The translations under genes were made by a program, and so were the position numbers. The notes under the pieces are model-generated. The model worked only from the letters and a program-made list of their open reading frames with translations. It was not told where the DNA came from and searched no databases. Below, piece by piece: positions 33,658-46,300 of a stretch of DNA of 64,000 nt. The DNA is taken from the NCBI GenBank assembly GCA_020466095.1, contig CM035807.1:109638906-109702905 (forward strand). Reading direction: 5' to 3'. The number at the start of each line of letters is the position of its first letter. The stretch's first letter is position 1. Source of the DNA: Chlorops oryzae. Taxonomy: Eukaryota; Arthropoda; Insecta; Diptera; Chloropidae.

Positions 33658-34241
33658 ATATTGCGTTTGTGTGGTTGTGTGTAACACCCAGAACCAGTCG
33701 AGAAAGACCATACAAAATATATATAGAAATGATAAGCGTCACCAGGAGATTTGATTTAGACATGTCCGTCTATCTGTCTGTATACAGTTATTTTATCGAA
33801 GGAGTTGAACTATCTTGACAAAATTTGGTACGCGTGCTCAAATCGACATGAGTAAGCACAAAATCGAGAATGGACCCGATCGGACCATTTTTAGCGGTAC
33901 CTCCAGTACTAGGGTCTGTTACAAAAATCCCGAAACTGCCCCAAAATCGGACTTTTTCAAAATATTTCAATGAAACTTAGAATTTGACCGTATATTTAAG
34001 GCTCCGATTAGAATTTAAAAAAGAAAAAAAAATTAAAAAGTGGCCGTGGAAAATGGGGGTTTTCACAAAGAAATTTAACAAAAGTCGGTATATGGGTCCC
34101 CTAATGGCCTTCAAAACCTCTTGAATATTCTTACTTAGTGGTCCTGTTTTTTGGGAGTGGTTCAAAAATAATTTAAACATGTGTGTCTGTGTCGGGTATT
34201 TTATTGACAGGCTCGCCTGACTATAACACCCTTACTTGTTT

Positions 34242-36081
34242 AAAGGTACATCGGAGAAAGACAAGGAGAGATATATTTACACAAAAATCAGCTGGCATGA
34301 CCAAACGCATTGATTTTTTAGACCTTAATCAGGCAAATAAGACTTTAACCTCAACAAGAAGAGATTGAAAATACCGGTATGTAGTTGTCGGACTGGACCG
34401 GATTTTTTCTTGTTATTTCTTCATTGCTTTGAAAGCAATAGTAAAAGTTAGTTAATCAACCCTAAGCAGAAGCAAAAGGGGAGAAAATTTATCGCATATT
34501 TATTGCAAGTTGTGTAACTTTGTGAAAAAGTAACTTCTCTGTTTAAAGTGAAAAGCTTTTTGTGGCACTCGAAGCGTCTTTGTGGTTTCGGTGAAGAAAG
34601 TACAGATCCTTAATAATCAAGAAATCTTATTGACGCATTTTATTGCAGCATTTAAATGAAGTTGACCCTATTCAAGAAGAATTGTTTTCCTTCTAAAAAT
34701 TTATTTAAATATAAATAGTCCACATTTACTTTCTGCATCATTAAAATTTAGAGACTGCCACCGTGGAAATCCGCAATTGACAGGATTCCGTTTTGTCCCT
34801 ATGTATGCTCAAAACGGAAAGTGTGAACCCAACCACAGCCAGAGCTACAGGGTCACAGTCATATCCGGAAAAATTAACTTCGATATGACACCTTGACAAA
34901 GAGTCAGTATCGCGCTCCTAAATGAGTCTTGTACTATGTCATAGCATCCGACGTGCCCGACACTAGCCGCAGCCACAGTTCGAATGCGGTTGGTTGGACG
35001 TTCCAGTCGACATTGCGGACAAATGCTCGGGCATGATACAGCACATCCCCGTTTTGCAGGAGGTTGTTTTGTTAGTGTTCTACTATTTAGTTTTACGGAG
35101 CGTGAAAATGGCTCCGTTCAGCAAAAAATATTTGAGCGTATCTATTCCGCTGCTAGTCCGTTTGGCCCACTGCCTGACTGTCACTATATGCAGCTGCCTG
35201 TTCGGTTGTCACAATCAACCGCATTGCATTCGACTGAATTGGACTGGACAGGACTAACTGGAGTGGCTTATCTCTTTTCCATTTGTATCGCTTCACGTGT
35301 GCTCGGATACGCTTCAGGACACCAGGCCACGCAGTCCAAGCACATCGATGTCAAAATTTCGAAACGAGCGAAACCGCATTTTAATTTAACAAGCTAACAG
35401 GCGATCCGAAAGTGGCAAATATGCTCGAAAACTCATTTAAGAAGCAAACGAACGAGTCCGTGAGACATGAGGCGTGAGCGCAGCTGGAAAAAGTGCTTCA
35501 ATCTATGTACGTGCTTGAAATTTTCTCATGCTTTCGCCAATTTGCCCCAACTCCTTTCGCCACATTGAGGTGTCCCACTTTATTTTCTTTTGGGTTGCTA
35601 AATTTGGTTTTCAAGTTTGGTTTCAACCTCATTAATTTCTCACGATGGACATTTGAGAAAGTTGCTTACGAATGCTAAATGCGTCCTGTTCCCAGATTGG
35701 GGCTACGCTTCGTTGGCGTTAAATGCCGCACAAATTCTAGAACAAATGAGTCAAAATATAGAGCAGTTTTTTCTTAAGAGTGATTAAATGAAAAGTAGAA
35801 ATTAATAGTTGAAAAGGCTTTGAGAGAGCTTATGCGGAAAAAGTACGCCTTTGGGAGAGGGACGGGCATTCATGTAAAAATATTTTGGCGAATAGAATGA
35901 AGTATTCTCAATACTATTGTATAAAGGAAAACAAAGTGAGTGTTTCGAAGCGAATAGTTTTAAATTCAAGCAAACATGTCTTGTGAAAAGGCTCATAACA
36001 CCTCTTAGTCCTTCAGTAGTTATATGAAAAATAAAAACAATTATGAAAAAACAAATTTTTTTGAAAGTTACGACCTGACGC
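34242..36081. other. No gene seen; spacer
   Basis: 34980-35400 is more GC-balanced with two overlapping + strand frames (87 and 137 codons), but neither shows recognisable domains and both contain unrelated composition shifts. Otherwise AT-rich. Confidence 0.45.
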
Positions 36082-36149
36082 TTAGGGTGTTAGTTACCAG
36101 CTTGGTTTAAGTAAATTCTTAGGTTTCGCTTAAATTTTCGTAGTTACCC
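36082..36149 (+). mobile_element. Fragment of the TTAGGGT-type MITE
   Basis: TTAGGGTGTTAGTTACCAGC, GGTTTAAGTAAATTCTTAG and CGTAGTTACC match the first 65 bp of the complete element at 52183. No right end follows, so this is a truncated copy. Confidence 0.65.
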
Positions 36150-37433
36150 AATCATTGAAACATCATCGAATGTATTATTTCAGTCTTCATGCGAGCTAAA
36201 CTTAATCATATACCTTTGCTGTATTTCAAATTTCTAACAATTTTCATATAAAATATATAAACCATCCTGGAGACTGTCATTTTAATGTTTAAGCCTTCAA
36301 AAAGTTTAAATTGGGTTGAAGATTGTGATCCTAAGTAATTGTTTTTAACATTTTTTTTTTTCAAAAGTAAAGACGAATCAAATCGCCTGGTATTAGAAGA
36401 ATCACCCTGAAAGTATGCAGCATTTCTTTTAACGAAACACAGCGAGTCTCTTTTGCTCATAAAAGAAAAATCTTGAAACTTTCAAAAGCCTGATAGATAA
36501 TCTTTCGGAGGAAAGTTTTCAGCCGTCTTCCGACTACCCAAATCCGCCGGAGCTTGTCAATCTGGATGGATGGATTCTCAAGTTTGTGCATTTCGAGCTG
36601 ATTTTTCAGATCTACTCTTTTTTTTAAATACATATTTTTCCATTTACTGGTTGATCCCATTATACTCAGAACAAGAATGAACATAGTCTAGGCCTATTTG
36701 AACGTTACAGATTGTAGTAAGTTTTTAGAAAGTTTTTATTTTTTATTATCGAATGGCAGGAAAATCTATTTGCGCTCTGGCGACCACAAATCTAAGCACA
36801 ACACGAGCGAACAGTGACAGCCGTCTGGCGGGTTCCTAGTGCCTGCTGTTCTGCCTTTGAGTGCGTTGCATATTGGCTCGAGTATTTTGTTTGCGCAGCT
36901 TTTAGCCTGGCTCCGGCTTTTTCTTTAGCTGTGAACCGTAAATTGCAGCCCGAGGAGCATATTTCACAATCCAATATCGCAATCGTAGCGCACAGGCGGG
37001 GATTAAGTTGTGGAGCACAAACAATATCGACCAGCAGAGCTGGAGCCCGTTCCGCTTGAGCCGCACTCAATGATAGCAAATGCAATAGCTCGTCGCTACT
37101 GACCGACTGAGCACACTTCCACTCTCCTTCAGCGATTGAACGATGAATGAAGTTGAAGGTACATACATATGTATGTACTGGCATAGTTCTGATTTTTATT
37201 ATTCCTTTTGTGGTTCTTTTTTCTTCTATTTTTCATTTTCTTTTGTGAATATTCGCGGCGTATCGCTGTGAATTTATGAATGCTCCATTTCCGATATTGC
37301 GATTGTTCGGAACAATGCCACACTTTCTACGCCCCTCCATATCCATTCGAGTGTGAAACTATTGGGTGGGTGTTAGCATCCTAACTTCACGCTCTCCCTC
37401 TCATTCCCTTTTTCCCTCCCTGCGTCTTTCTCA
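36150..37433. other. No supported gene; CT-rich toward 37.4 kb
   Basis: 36408-36419 (read on the minus strand TGCATACTTTCA) resembles the Su(Hw) core. 36790-37130 is GC-balanced with overlapping frames on both strands and no recognisable product. From 37380 the + strand is pyrimidine-rich. Confidence 0.4.
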
Positions 37434-37500
37434 CTCTCTCTCTCTCTCTCTCGCTCTTTCTCATATCAGTTAGTGTTAAAGAGAATTTTTCCTGGCTCCT
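37434..37500 (+). promoter_or_regulatory. Candidate promoter: (CT)n tract, initiator TCAGTT, DPE-like box
   Basis: A (CT)n run at 37434-37452 (a GAGA-factor type sequence) is followed by a perfect fly initiator TCAGTT at 37466-37471 (A+1 37468). At +28 to +33 (37495-37500) stands GCTCCT, five of six matches to the DPE. A small ORF with a good start context begins 69 nt downstream. Motifs with correct spacing only; no other support. Confidence 0.3.
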
Positions 37501-37536
37501 TTTGTTGTGAACTACAGATTTTGCATTTCCTCCAAC

Positions 37537-37695
37537 ATGAATGGCTCAACCATGTACGTCGTTTCATTTTTCGTCCCGTTTGCCCTGATCGTCCTGTTGC
37601 GCTGTTGCATGAAGACCTTTATGGCCATGTCATTTCGCTACGTTTATGGAATGATATGGATGGGAATGGGTCGGAATACAGTTCTGACAGTTTAG
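37537..37695 (+). CDS. Candidate 52-aa transmembrane micro-ORF
   Basis: The ATG at 37537 sits in CCAAC-ATG, close to the fly start consensus (CAAMATG). The 52 residues contain one clear hydrophobic helix at residues 7-21 (YVVSFFVPFALIVLL), then RCC and a basic, methionine-rich second half with another weak hydrophobic run (YGMIWMGMG). The frame stays open upstream to 37507 with further ATG. A candidate promoter ends just before. No known micropeptide family is recognised, and a GTG-started frame overlaps it. It is plausible as a small membrane peptide but unproven. Confidence 0.2.
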   Translation: MNGSTMYVVSFFVPFALIVLLRCCMKTFMAMSFRYVYGMIWMGMGRNTVLTV

Positions 37696-40600
37696 CAGAT
37701 AAATTGTTAAATGCATTCAGTGGATTGTAAATGGTTTCGGAAAACGGATCAGCCGATAGAATTGAATGCGAACAAAACTATACATGGAGTGATGCAATGT
37801 AATGTTTATGGTTTGGACAGTTGAGAAAAAAGAGTTTCATCGACATGTGCCATTTTAATTTCCAAGTGCGATTCAGCGATTCAGAAAAATGGAATGAAGG
37901 CGGATTACGGTCGTTATGCGTTGTTAGTTGTGAGAGGTCAAATGCTACGCGAGCACGAGAGAACCAACATCAAATATAAATCTAAAAATGGGGTAATATA
38001 TATATATATATGTATATATATATATGATTTCTGAGGAACTTCAACGATAAAAGGAATTATAAGAATTTCATCTTGAAAGGTCTTTTGAAATCAAAAAGTT
38101 TCTTGTGAAAATCCTTTTATTGCTGGAAATAGTCAGTTGAGGGATAATAACTGGCCATGATGAATTAATCTGAATATGGGTTAGATATGGTTTTTGCTGT
38201 AAAGTGAAAAAATTCAAAGTTTTTCATCAGTTCCAAAGGACATCTCAGTAGAGCCAGAGACCAGTTTCATTTAAGTTTGAAGTGTAAGGGACATTTTATT
38301 CGTAGACTGAAACGAATTTGTATACATCGGAAGAAATCTTTAACTTGAAATGTGTGGGAAGAAAAAATAAATAGGAGCTCTTTCATCTTTATTCCTTTGA
38401 AAATTGATGCCGCACATTTAGATGTTGTTTTATTTAGTTTTTCTTTCCAATGATTTACGTCGCAGATTCATTTTGCACTTTTTCGAAAAAACGAGAAGTG
38501 AAAAGTCGAAAGTGAAACGGGAAAATGGAAATTTTTTATAATGAATGGAATACGTTTTCATTAAGCAGCCCCAAGTGCTTTCTACGCTATAATTTCTTGA
38601 ATGGAAAGTGCTTTTATTTTCAATTGAAACAATTTAGCAACTCTCAAAAGCAAGCACTCACCCCCGAACATACCTCAGCAGCTCAGGACGCTAGACGAAT
38701 TCACTTATTCCGCTTGTCATTTCGGAATTCATATGAAAGCGCGGTTCAGTGCTCGGTCTCAGCTTACAAGTGGGTCTCATGTTCTTCTGCCTACCGAACT
38801 ACCTACCTTGCTAGCTACCTGGCTGTTGTAATTCATGGCAACAAAAGCTTATTCACAGGTGTACTTTAGCAGTCGCTTCCGTTTCCGCTTCATGGCTGCA
38901 TCACAACGAGCAGAGAAGAACGAGAGCTGACGGTCGACTGTTGACGTGTACAGCATTTATGATGAGCATTTGTGTGTGCGTTTGTTGCTATGTGTTGAGT
39001 GGCTCTTATGTATTCAGTTGGAATTCCATAAACCATAAACTATTGCTAACGTTGATTCATACCCGATGATTTTAGTTCTCCGTGCGATGAACGTCGTGCA
39101 GGCACACATTGTGGGGACAAAGTTTCCTAGTTTTGTGCCATTCTTCGTGGATTTTGTTCTGCTTAGCAGTGAATATTATGGTGCAGTGTTGCCATTAGTT
39201 ACCACTTCTCCATCTTTTGCCCACCGCATGAGGTCCTCTTTGTATACTTGATTGCTTCTAGCGTGGCTGAATGCATGGTATCACTGATTGACTGGACTGT
39301 AGAAGTTTTACGGTGAACGGAACGTTCCGACGTGGCAGAAAGTTTCCAGCTATCGTAAAAGTTAAATGCCACGTTCGAACAGCAATAATTGAGTACGATT
39401 AGGCGAAAACTTTTGCATTGATTACGGTGCAAGTTGTGCAAACATTTCGACGTAATCCTCGCAATCGATAGATAGACGGTTGCACGACTAGATGGATAGG
39501 TGGCTAGGTGCCCGTTTAAGTTTCCACCCAAAGCACAAAGTATAACAAAATTCGAGAAATATGAATTCACATTGGTGCGATTGGGAAAGGAGAGCTGGAG
39601 GGAATGAGTGGGCGTTGCCATTGCCGTGCTTCAATTGCAACCCATAATGCATCGCGCTGCCAACTTTGAATACAAATTCAATTTCGAAATGAAATTTGGC
39701 GCAAGCACCTCTGGAGTATCGTCGAAGCGTCCTGTTTTGCATACGAAATGGATTGCAGTGGATCGGTTCATCAGCTCATCGGAAAGGGAGTCGCTGCGGG
39801 TGTGATTTCTCGGTTCCATTGTGTGCGTCTGGCTGCATTGTCTGCGTTGCTTGTCGCGATGCTACAATGATGCGGGCGTTTCCCGTGTCACTGGCAAGCG
39901 GCATTAGCGCCGCTCCATGCGTCGTGAGCATAACAATTGGGACAATGCCAAAACGGTGTCGACAGACGTAAATTCATGTAAACATGTGAACACCACGAAC
40001 ACATGCTCACACACATTCACACTCAAGCCGGAATATATTTCAATTTCGAAGCCATTTTACTAACGTAAATGAGTGTATTCCTTAATACAATGCTGCGTTA
40101 AAATGCAACTTTATTCGAAGTTAGAGATTTAAGTCATGATAATGACTTAAATTTACATAAGTCGATAAAGATATACATACTATTATATATTAAAAATGAA
40201 ACAAATAAATTACTATGAATAAATATTTGTGGAGCAAGGGAGTGCAAGAAAACGAGGGATATCCGTGTTTGCTTTGAAGCATATCTAATTTCATAATCAC
40301 AACAAGTTCTGGAAGTTGAAAAACAAAACCACAATGTGTTCTGGGAAAGAAGTGAAAATAACCAGAAAAAATATGATCAGGGGCTAATCAAAGTGACATA
40401 AAAGGAATTGGGTTTTGGGGATATACCTACAATATATTCTGATTATTTATGTCAAACTAAAAAATGAAAAATGTACCAATATCTTTTTTTTTTACGCTAA
40501 ACCTCCGAAACCTCTTTTGATATGACATAATTTCGAAAAAGACGTTAATCTTGCTCCAACCAGTGCACGAGACACATAAATCCGTATCAGTTTTCCATAG

Positions 40601-42485
40601 ACATTTGGTTGTACCACCTGCATCCATTCATTGGCTGGCTGCGAAAACTGAAGGAAATCCTTTCGCTTCGGTGCTCATTTTGCATTCAAACGAGTATTCC
40701 CAAGATTTATGAGTGTAACGCGCTCCTGAAAAAATCACACGGCCAGTGTGCACACGTGTGAAGCTGTGTTTATTGTTTATGCATGCGGCTTTATAAGGTA
40801 AAAAATTTGTTGCCTACTTCGAGGCGCTTTCTTTTGAGTTATCACTCTCCATGTGCCATGGTAATAATTAATTGGGCTAATCGTGGAACTGACGACAACG
40901 ACCGTTCCGTCATGTGTGTCTCTATCTACTCACCCAATTCTGACTACCGTTCCAAGTTTGAGCAAATTAATTTGTTGTATTCTCTTGTCTTGTCTTGTCT
41001 CGTGTTTGCTCGTCGGCCTGTTGGCTTGTTTTTGTACTCGACTCATATAATTTATGACTTTCGAGTCACTGTGCTGTGAATTGGAATTTATCTTTGCCGG
41101 CAAAGAAAAGGTGCCCATTCGTTTCATGCTTAACGCTAAGTTTTTCTTTTGTTGACGTCTCGGCAAACAGGAGGCAGAAAAAGAGGAGCGCACAATAATT
41201 GTTTGTTGGCTGAAAACTTTTCAAGGATATGCCAGCAATCTTATTATCAACAACGTACGTTTCGTACTTTTTGTTATTTTGTTATTCAATGAGAAAAATA
41301 CTACCACTTATTGAGCGGTAATGACCCATAAAAGAGCAAAAGTTTATTGGTATTAATTAATAATAATTTATTGATTTCACGGTAAGTACAAGGAAGTGTT
41401 TTCGGAAATGAATCAATTCCAATTTGAGAGAAGATATATTAAGAAAATTTCCTATTCGAAATAAAAACGAAGGACTTGGCAGTTTCATTAAAGAAGTTCG
41501 CTCTCATACAAATTTGTCATTTAAAGGATCAACCATTGGAAAGGAGATTAGGCGGGAGGGGAGAGAAAACTTCATGCAAATTGGAACTACGGAAGGACCT
41601 TTCGTGTTTTTTGGTGGACTTCAGAATAAAACAAATTTGAGGATTTACATTTTAAGTTTTTTTTTTTTTTTTGCGACAAGACACATCTCTCTATTTTCCT
41701 TAAGCTTTTCAATTCCTTTGGCGTGATTGCAAATGCACAAAAAGGATTCATAAAATCACAGAATTTCATTAAAGAGACACCAATGGAATAAAAAGATTTC
41801 CTTGAAGTTATTTTTCTGGCTTTGATGGAAAAATTTTGCTGAGCTCGATTTACATTGTCATTCGGACAATTCAAGAATGAGTTTCTCGATTTTACAATAA
41901 CTGCAGACCTCAATATCCTTTCAACCTGAATAGATGAACTAAATGGAAAGAAATAAGCCGAATGACAGGGTATAGACAAGCTGAAAAAGTAGGTAGTTAA
42001 ACGTATTTTCTCAACTTTCTTTCTTCGGGATGCATGAATCAAAGTGCTTTTTCGCCTGCATTGAATTGCAAATCATGTGAAAATAAGTATCTGAATGGAA
42101 GATAAATGAACCGGAACAGATAATGGGAATACATTATTGGACCTTATATCGAAGCGAACATCAAAACGAAGGGGTAACCCAAACAATTGCTGAATTTTTA
42201 TTTCACTTTCATTGCAATTTTAAGACAAATACTTTATTTGCATGCATTGAACTCGTGAGTTGAGAGTATATCGAAAAAATTAAAATTATCTGGCAATGTT
42301 CCGACAACCAAAAAAGCTCTCCGCGTGCTTCGCATAAATGCTCCCATCAAGGCATTTTATTTGTTGTGTCGACATTGTGCGAACCATTTACTGAACACTG
42401 CAATTTTTTGTCGGCCTGCCAAATAAAAATTGCTTTTTCCAGTTGCACACAACCAATAAACACATACATATACAAACTGTTGTAA
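37696..42485. other. No gene seen; spacer
   Basis: Holds an (AT)n palindrome at 37996-38025 and TCTTG repeats at about 40983-41002. 38870-39980 is GC-balanced with several overlapping ORFs (up to 140 codons, minus strand) lacking recognisable domains. No transposon ends identified. Confidence 0.45.
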
Positions 42486-42800
42486 CCCTGTAGTAATTTA
42501 GACTCAACCCCTACTCACCTATGGTGCACCTCAAAAAGACCACAACTAGTCCCCACATAATTTACTCTTACATGCATTCAACTCACCTCTTTAACATGGG
42601 ACCTACATTAGAAAGAGAGTAGTGCATGTAAGACTCACCCATGGTGAGACGTTTTGGGTGAGTTGGAGGTCAATTGACGATTTTGTTAATTTATGAAAGA
42701 AAAAATTGTAATTTTTGTTTTATATATTTTTTTTTTTTTTTCTGTTTGTTTTTTAAATCTTTTTTTTAAACATTATTAATGTTTTTTTGAAATTTTCTCG

Positions 42801-42868
42801 TCTCGAACGAACCTCGAACCGTTGATCTCTGGGTTGGTAAGTCGGCGTCTTAACTATTACGCTAAACA
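42801..42868 (-). ncRNA. Degenerate tRNA-like unit (A box/B box), unit 1
   Basis: On the minus strand TAGCGTAATAGT (42864-42853) fits the pol III A box. GGTTCGAGGTT (42820-42810) fits nine of eleven B-box positions. They start 44 nt apart, the spacing found in real tRNA genes. Acceptor and T stems do not pair, so this is a tRNA-derived sequence (pseudogene or SINE head), not a functional tRNA. Confidence 0.5.
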
Positions 42869-43120
42869 AGGAAATTTAATATGTTGATCAAAATGCTGAC
42901 TTGAGTTTTTGGTTGCTCAAGTTTTTGTGAAATGAAATAGAATTTTTCATAGCAAAAAATTTTCAATTGAAAAATAAATACTTTAAAAAAATTTAAATAT
43001 GAAAAACTACATATTAAAGAACAATTTTTTATTTATCAAAATTAACTAATAAAAGAAATTAATTAAAATATGAACATAAAAAAAACCTTAGGCAATAGAG
43101 AAGAAAAAAAATGTCCAACC

Positions 43121-43187
43121 GAGCCAGGGATCGAACCATGATCCACGTGGTTGCTGAGCGAGAGTCTTACCCTTTACGCTAATCAAC
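43121..43187 (-). ncRNA. Degenerate tRNA-like unit (A box/B box), unit 2
   Basis: On the minus strand TAGCGTAAAGGG (43181-43170) is a full A-box match and GGTTCGATCCC (43137-43127) a full B-box match, again 44 nt apart. In between is AAGACTCTCGCTCAGCAACC, tRNA-like in length. The T stem pairs only in part and the acceptor stem not at all. Could still be a working pol III promoter. Confidence 0.55.
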
Positions 43188-43326
43188 TCTTGAAGGTACG
43201 TCGATCAGAGCGCTCGACCTCACATAAGTTAGACGAATGCTCCATAGTTGCTTTATGGTCTAGTTGCTAACAGTCTCACCTAAGGTGGGTCCTATTTTAC
43301 AAACTGACCGCTCGTTTACTACAGGG

Positions 43327-46300
43327 AAGGTACAAAATATTGTACGGTACATTGTGCCGATTTAGGTGGTACCAGCTCGAGGATCCACCATTCTCTGTGC
43401 TACTAACTCTATTAACACACCAAAAGCGGCTTCAACTCCCTATGGAGTTGACTACCGGAAAGAAGAATATGTTGCTGCATGGTGAAAAAGAGGGAAAGGA
43501 CGAAAAAAGTAGGAAAATTGTGCCGAAATAAGCTGCAAAGTGCTTCGTTGAAGTCGAACTGAGCGAAAAACGGCTGTGTTGACTCAGTTTTTTTTTTTTA
43601 TTAAATGCTGATGGAATTCGGTGATTATTTTGAATAAAAATTTTTACTTTTGGTGAGCTTTAAAATGCGTTCGATTTTGCTTTATTTTCGGACTTTTTCA
43701 TACTGGTATTTTGGGGCTTCTGGTTTGAGTAAAAAAAAAATTTTTTTTTTGTTTACTCGGAGTGGTTGTTTTAATATGGGTTTTTCCATGTGTGGAGCTA
43801 CCTATGGCCCTGGCAGTGCAAAACAAAGCAACCGAAGTTCGATGGCTCGTTGTGATTGCATTGTAATTGACAATTTATCGTGTCAATCGACATGAACATG
43901 AAAAACGAAAACGAAAACGACATCCACATCGCATTCGACATCGTGGTCGTTCGATGTGCAAACAATTTTTAATTAACAAACCAAAAAGCTGGAAAAACTT
44001 CGCATTCGGGTCGAAAGTCCTTTTGGAGTGCATACAAAAAGAGCCGAGCTCAGTACAAATTGAACAAATTGGCGACGACCAATTTAGCTTGACGTCCGCA
44101 AGTGACTCTCGTTCCTACGCGTTAAATGCAAATACTGAGTTTCAAATGAAATTTCAATAAATATAATGAATGCACGGGGTAAATATTAAAAATTCACTGC
44201 ATACTTTTTAGCTCAGCTGCTGTTAGACATGTATATATACTTAAACATAAATTGTCGGCTTCCTTTCTACATAAAGCAAATTGATTGATTAATTTGAAGC
44301 GCCTTGAATATTAATTCTTCAGAGTAACATAGATGTGAAGTATAAACACTGAATTATGTTCATTACGTTTATGTAATATAATGGGATGAAAATTCATGCG
44401 ATATGTGGCAGGGTGATTTGAAGTACTCCGTTCAATTACTTAAAACGTTTACCTCGAAGTCTATTACGATATCCGGCTTGAGGTGATAAGTCCTATTTCA
44501 CTCTAAATGGCTAACAAAGCCAATTCACAGCCTAAATCAAATCGGTTTTGGTATGGAATTGCAGATGCCAAAACACCTTCTCAGGCACATTCAAACGTGA
44601 CTTTTCCATCGATTTTCAAAGGTTTTCGTCAGGCTATTATTATAATGCTCGAACAATAACAATAACTGCTAGCAGAGCACAACCGAGCATAGCAGGACCG
44701 AGCAGAGACGAGCAGGAAAAAATCGAAAACAAAAATACAAATAAAAATAGCAATAACAAGCGAACAAGCCGAACAAGAACGAACACAATGGCATCCGGAG
44801 TGCTGACAAGCTGCTTATCGGAAAGTAATTCCACTCTGTTGGGTCTTATTAGGCCAAAGACACTCACCTTTGCGTGTGTTTTATGAGTCTGGATATCGAA
44901 GCCCGAACTTTTGTGCTCAATTTAATGAAAGCCCAAAAACACATTTTTGCATGCGGTGCGCAGAAAAAAAAAACCAATAAATTCATAACCGAATCTTTTA
45001 TTTGCGTAGCTAATTCGCAAATGCGAATATTTGGGTTTGCTTAAATTGGCCAACATGGTTCGGAGTGGGGAAAATCGAAACGAATCCAATCGCATCTCAT
45101 AGATTCGAAACGAAATCGAATCGACGCTGACTAAATTCGATTTCGAGGCTCCATTCCGCTGCGGCAGGATTTTATTCGATTTCAGAATCAAGATGATTGT
45201 TGGGAAATTGGAAAGGCATAAAAATCTCATCTTCGAATGCCTATAAATTTATGTGATCCATTGGGGGTATCGAGCGCAAAGTTTGAATCGGGACTGGATG
45301 GAAAGCATTTCAATATACCCCACCGGCGTTAAAGAAATTGTGAGTGGAGTGAAGCATAAATCGTCAACACCACCGTCACCGCATACGCCTCAGAAATCCG
45401 CTGCAGATGCTTCTCAAAAGATTCGAAGCTATTTTCGGGTGTGACTTGAGCATCTCGAGTTCGATGGGGTGTCACTGCGACGTACATTAAGCGGTCGGTG
45501 CGGGTTGTGCTGGATGCGGGAGTGCGTTCATATTATCAAATCAATTGCGTAACACATGACCATGAAGGCAAATGGATTGGAAGAGCTGCTGCTCTTGTAA
45601 CGATGAGCTTGTTTGATATGCTCTTCTGTCATGTTCAAATACGATAAATGTTGCCTTGCCTTGTTTGCATATCGCTATGCAAGTACTTACCCCAGCAAAT
45701 TCCCGCACACACACAAAAACACAGAAACGAAAACGCACATCCCCTCCCATCCGTTCGTGCCACAGTCTTCCGAATGTTATTAATCTCGTTAAAGTCCTTG
45801 AAATCCTTTGAGGGCACAAACTTAACACGCAACAACAAACATCAAGCTTCGAGTGTATGCGCTCAGCTCCTTCTGGCAACACGGAATCATCTGCGCGAGA
45901 TCATCATGGAGCGCTTGTATGCCAGCATGTGCGCCACGAAATCAAACGGTTTTCATCAAATCCTAACGGCACATAAATCACTTTGAAATTTTGCATCAGC
46001 TCAAATATTTGCGTAAATTCGGCCAAAGTTCGTATACCAATCCCGCTGAAAGGTAAGCCAATAGTCGAATGTGTGACTAGAACTGAAATATAACTATGCC
46101 TCAAAACGAAATTTGCGGTGAAATTCTCAAGTTCTCATCCAAATCGAGACACCCTTTGCATTATATTGAAAATTCATCTAACCCTTGGGCTTTAAAATTA
46201 CGCTTTCTCTGAATTCAATTTCTTTTGAGGTCGTTGATTCAATTCTCGGTTTGAGACTTCCAAAGGATCGAGAAAGTCGAAAAGGATAGATCCAGTGTAA

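Larger units (their letters stand above)
33381..34241 (+). mobile_element. INE-1/DINE-1-like element, copy C, near complete, with nested LINE
   Basis: The 5' end reads TTTATACCCGACACAC. After the nested insertion it continues GTCGAGAAAGACCATAC, TATATAGAAATGATAAGCG, TCACCAGGAGATTTGATTTAG, ACATGTCCGTCTATCTGTC. This is the hallmark block of Drosophila INE-1/DINE-1. The 3' end carries GTGTCGGGTAT (34189-34199), the exact inverted match of ATACCCGACAC (33384-33394). It then has a small hairpin CAGGC-TC-GCCTG (34208-34219) and the terminus CTATAACACCCTTACTTGTTT. Subterminal inverted repeats followed by a 3' hairpin are the Helentron/Helitron design. Without the insertion the element is about 615 bp. 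It is non-coding. Confidence 0.85.
42486..43326. mobile_element. 841-bp TIR-bounded element carrying tRNA-like units
   Basis: CCCTGTAGTAA at the left (42486-42496) and TTACTACAGGG at the right (43316-43326) are perfect 11-bp inverted termini. Just inside are copies of a CACC-N-GGTG palindrome: CTCACCTATGGTG near 42516, CTCACCCATGGTGAG near 42633, CTCACCTAAGGTG near 43276. The centre is AT-rich, but includes two minus-strand segments with tRNA-type A and B boxes (listed separately) and one + strand A-box-like TGGTCTAGTTG (43256-43266). No reading frame of transposase size. The target duplication is unclear (AA on both sides at most). It could be a MITE that captured tRNA-like DNA, or a SINE pair inside a TIR element. 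Superfamily not assigned. Confidence 0.55.

Noticed and set aside
41587..42042. 151-codon minus-strand ORF
   Set aside because: Low-complexity ends, no recognisable motif, and a T-homopolymer at 41659-41672 within it.
42801..43187. Functional tRNA genes
   Set aside because: A and B boxes are well placed but acceptor and T stems do not pair, so only tRNA-like units are called.
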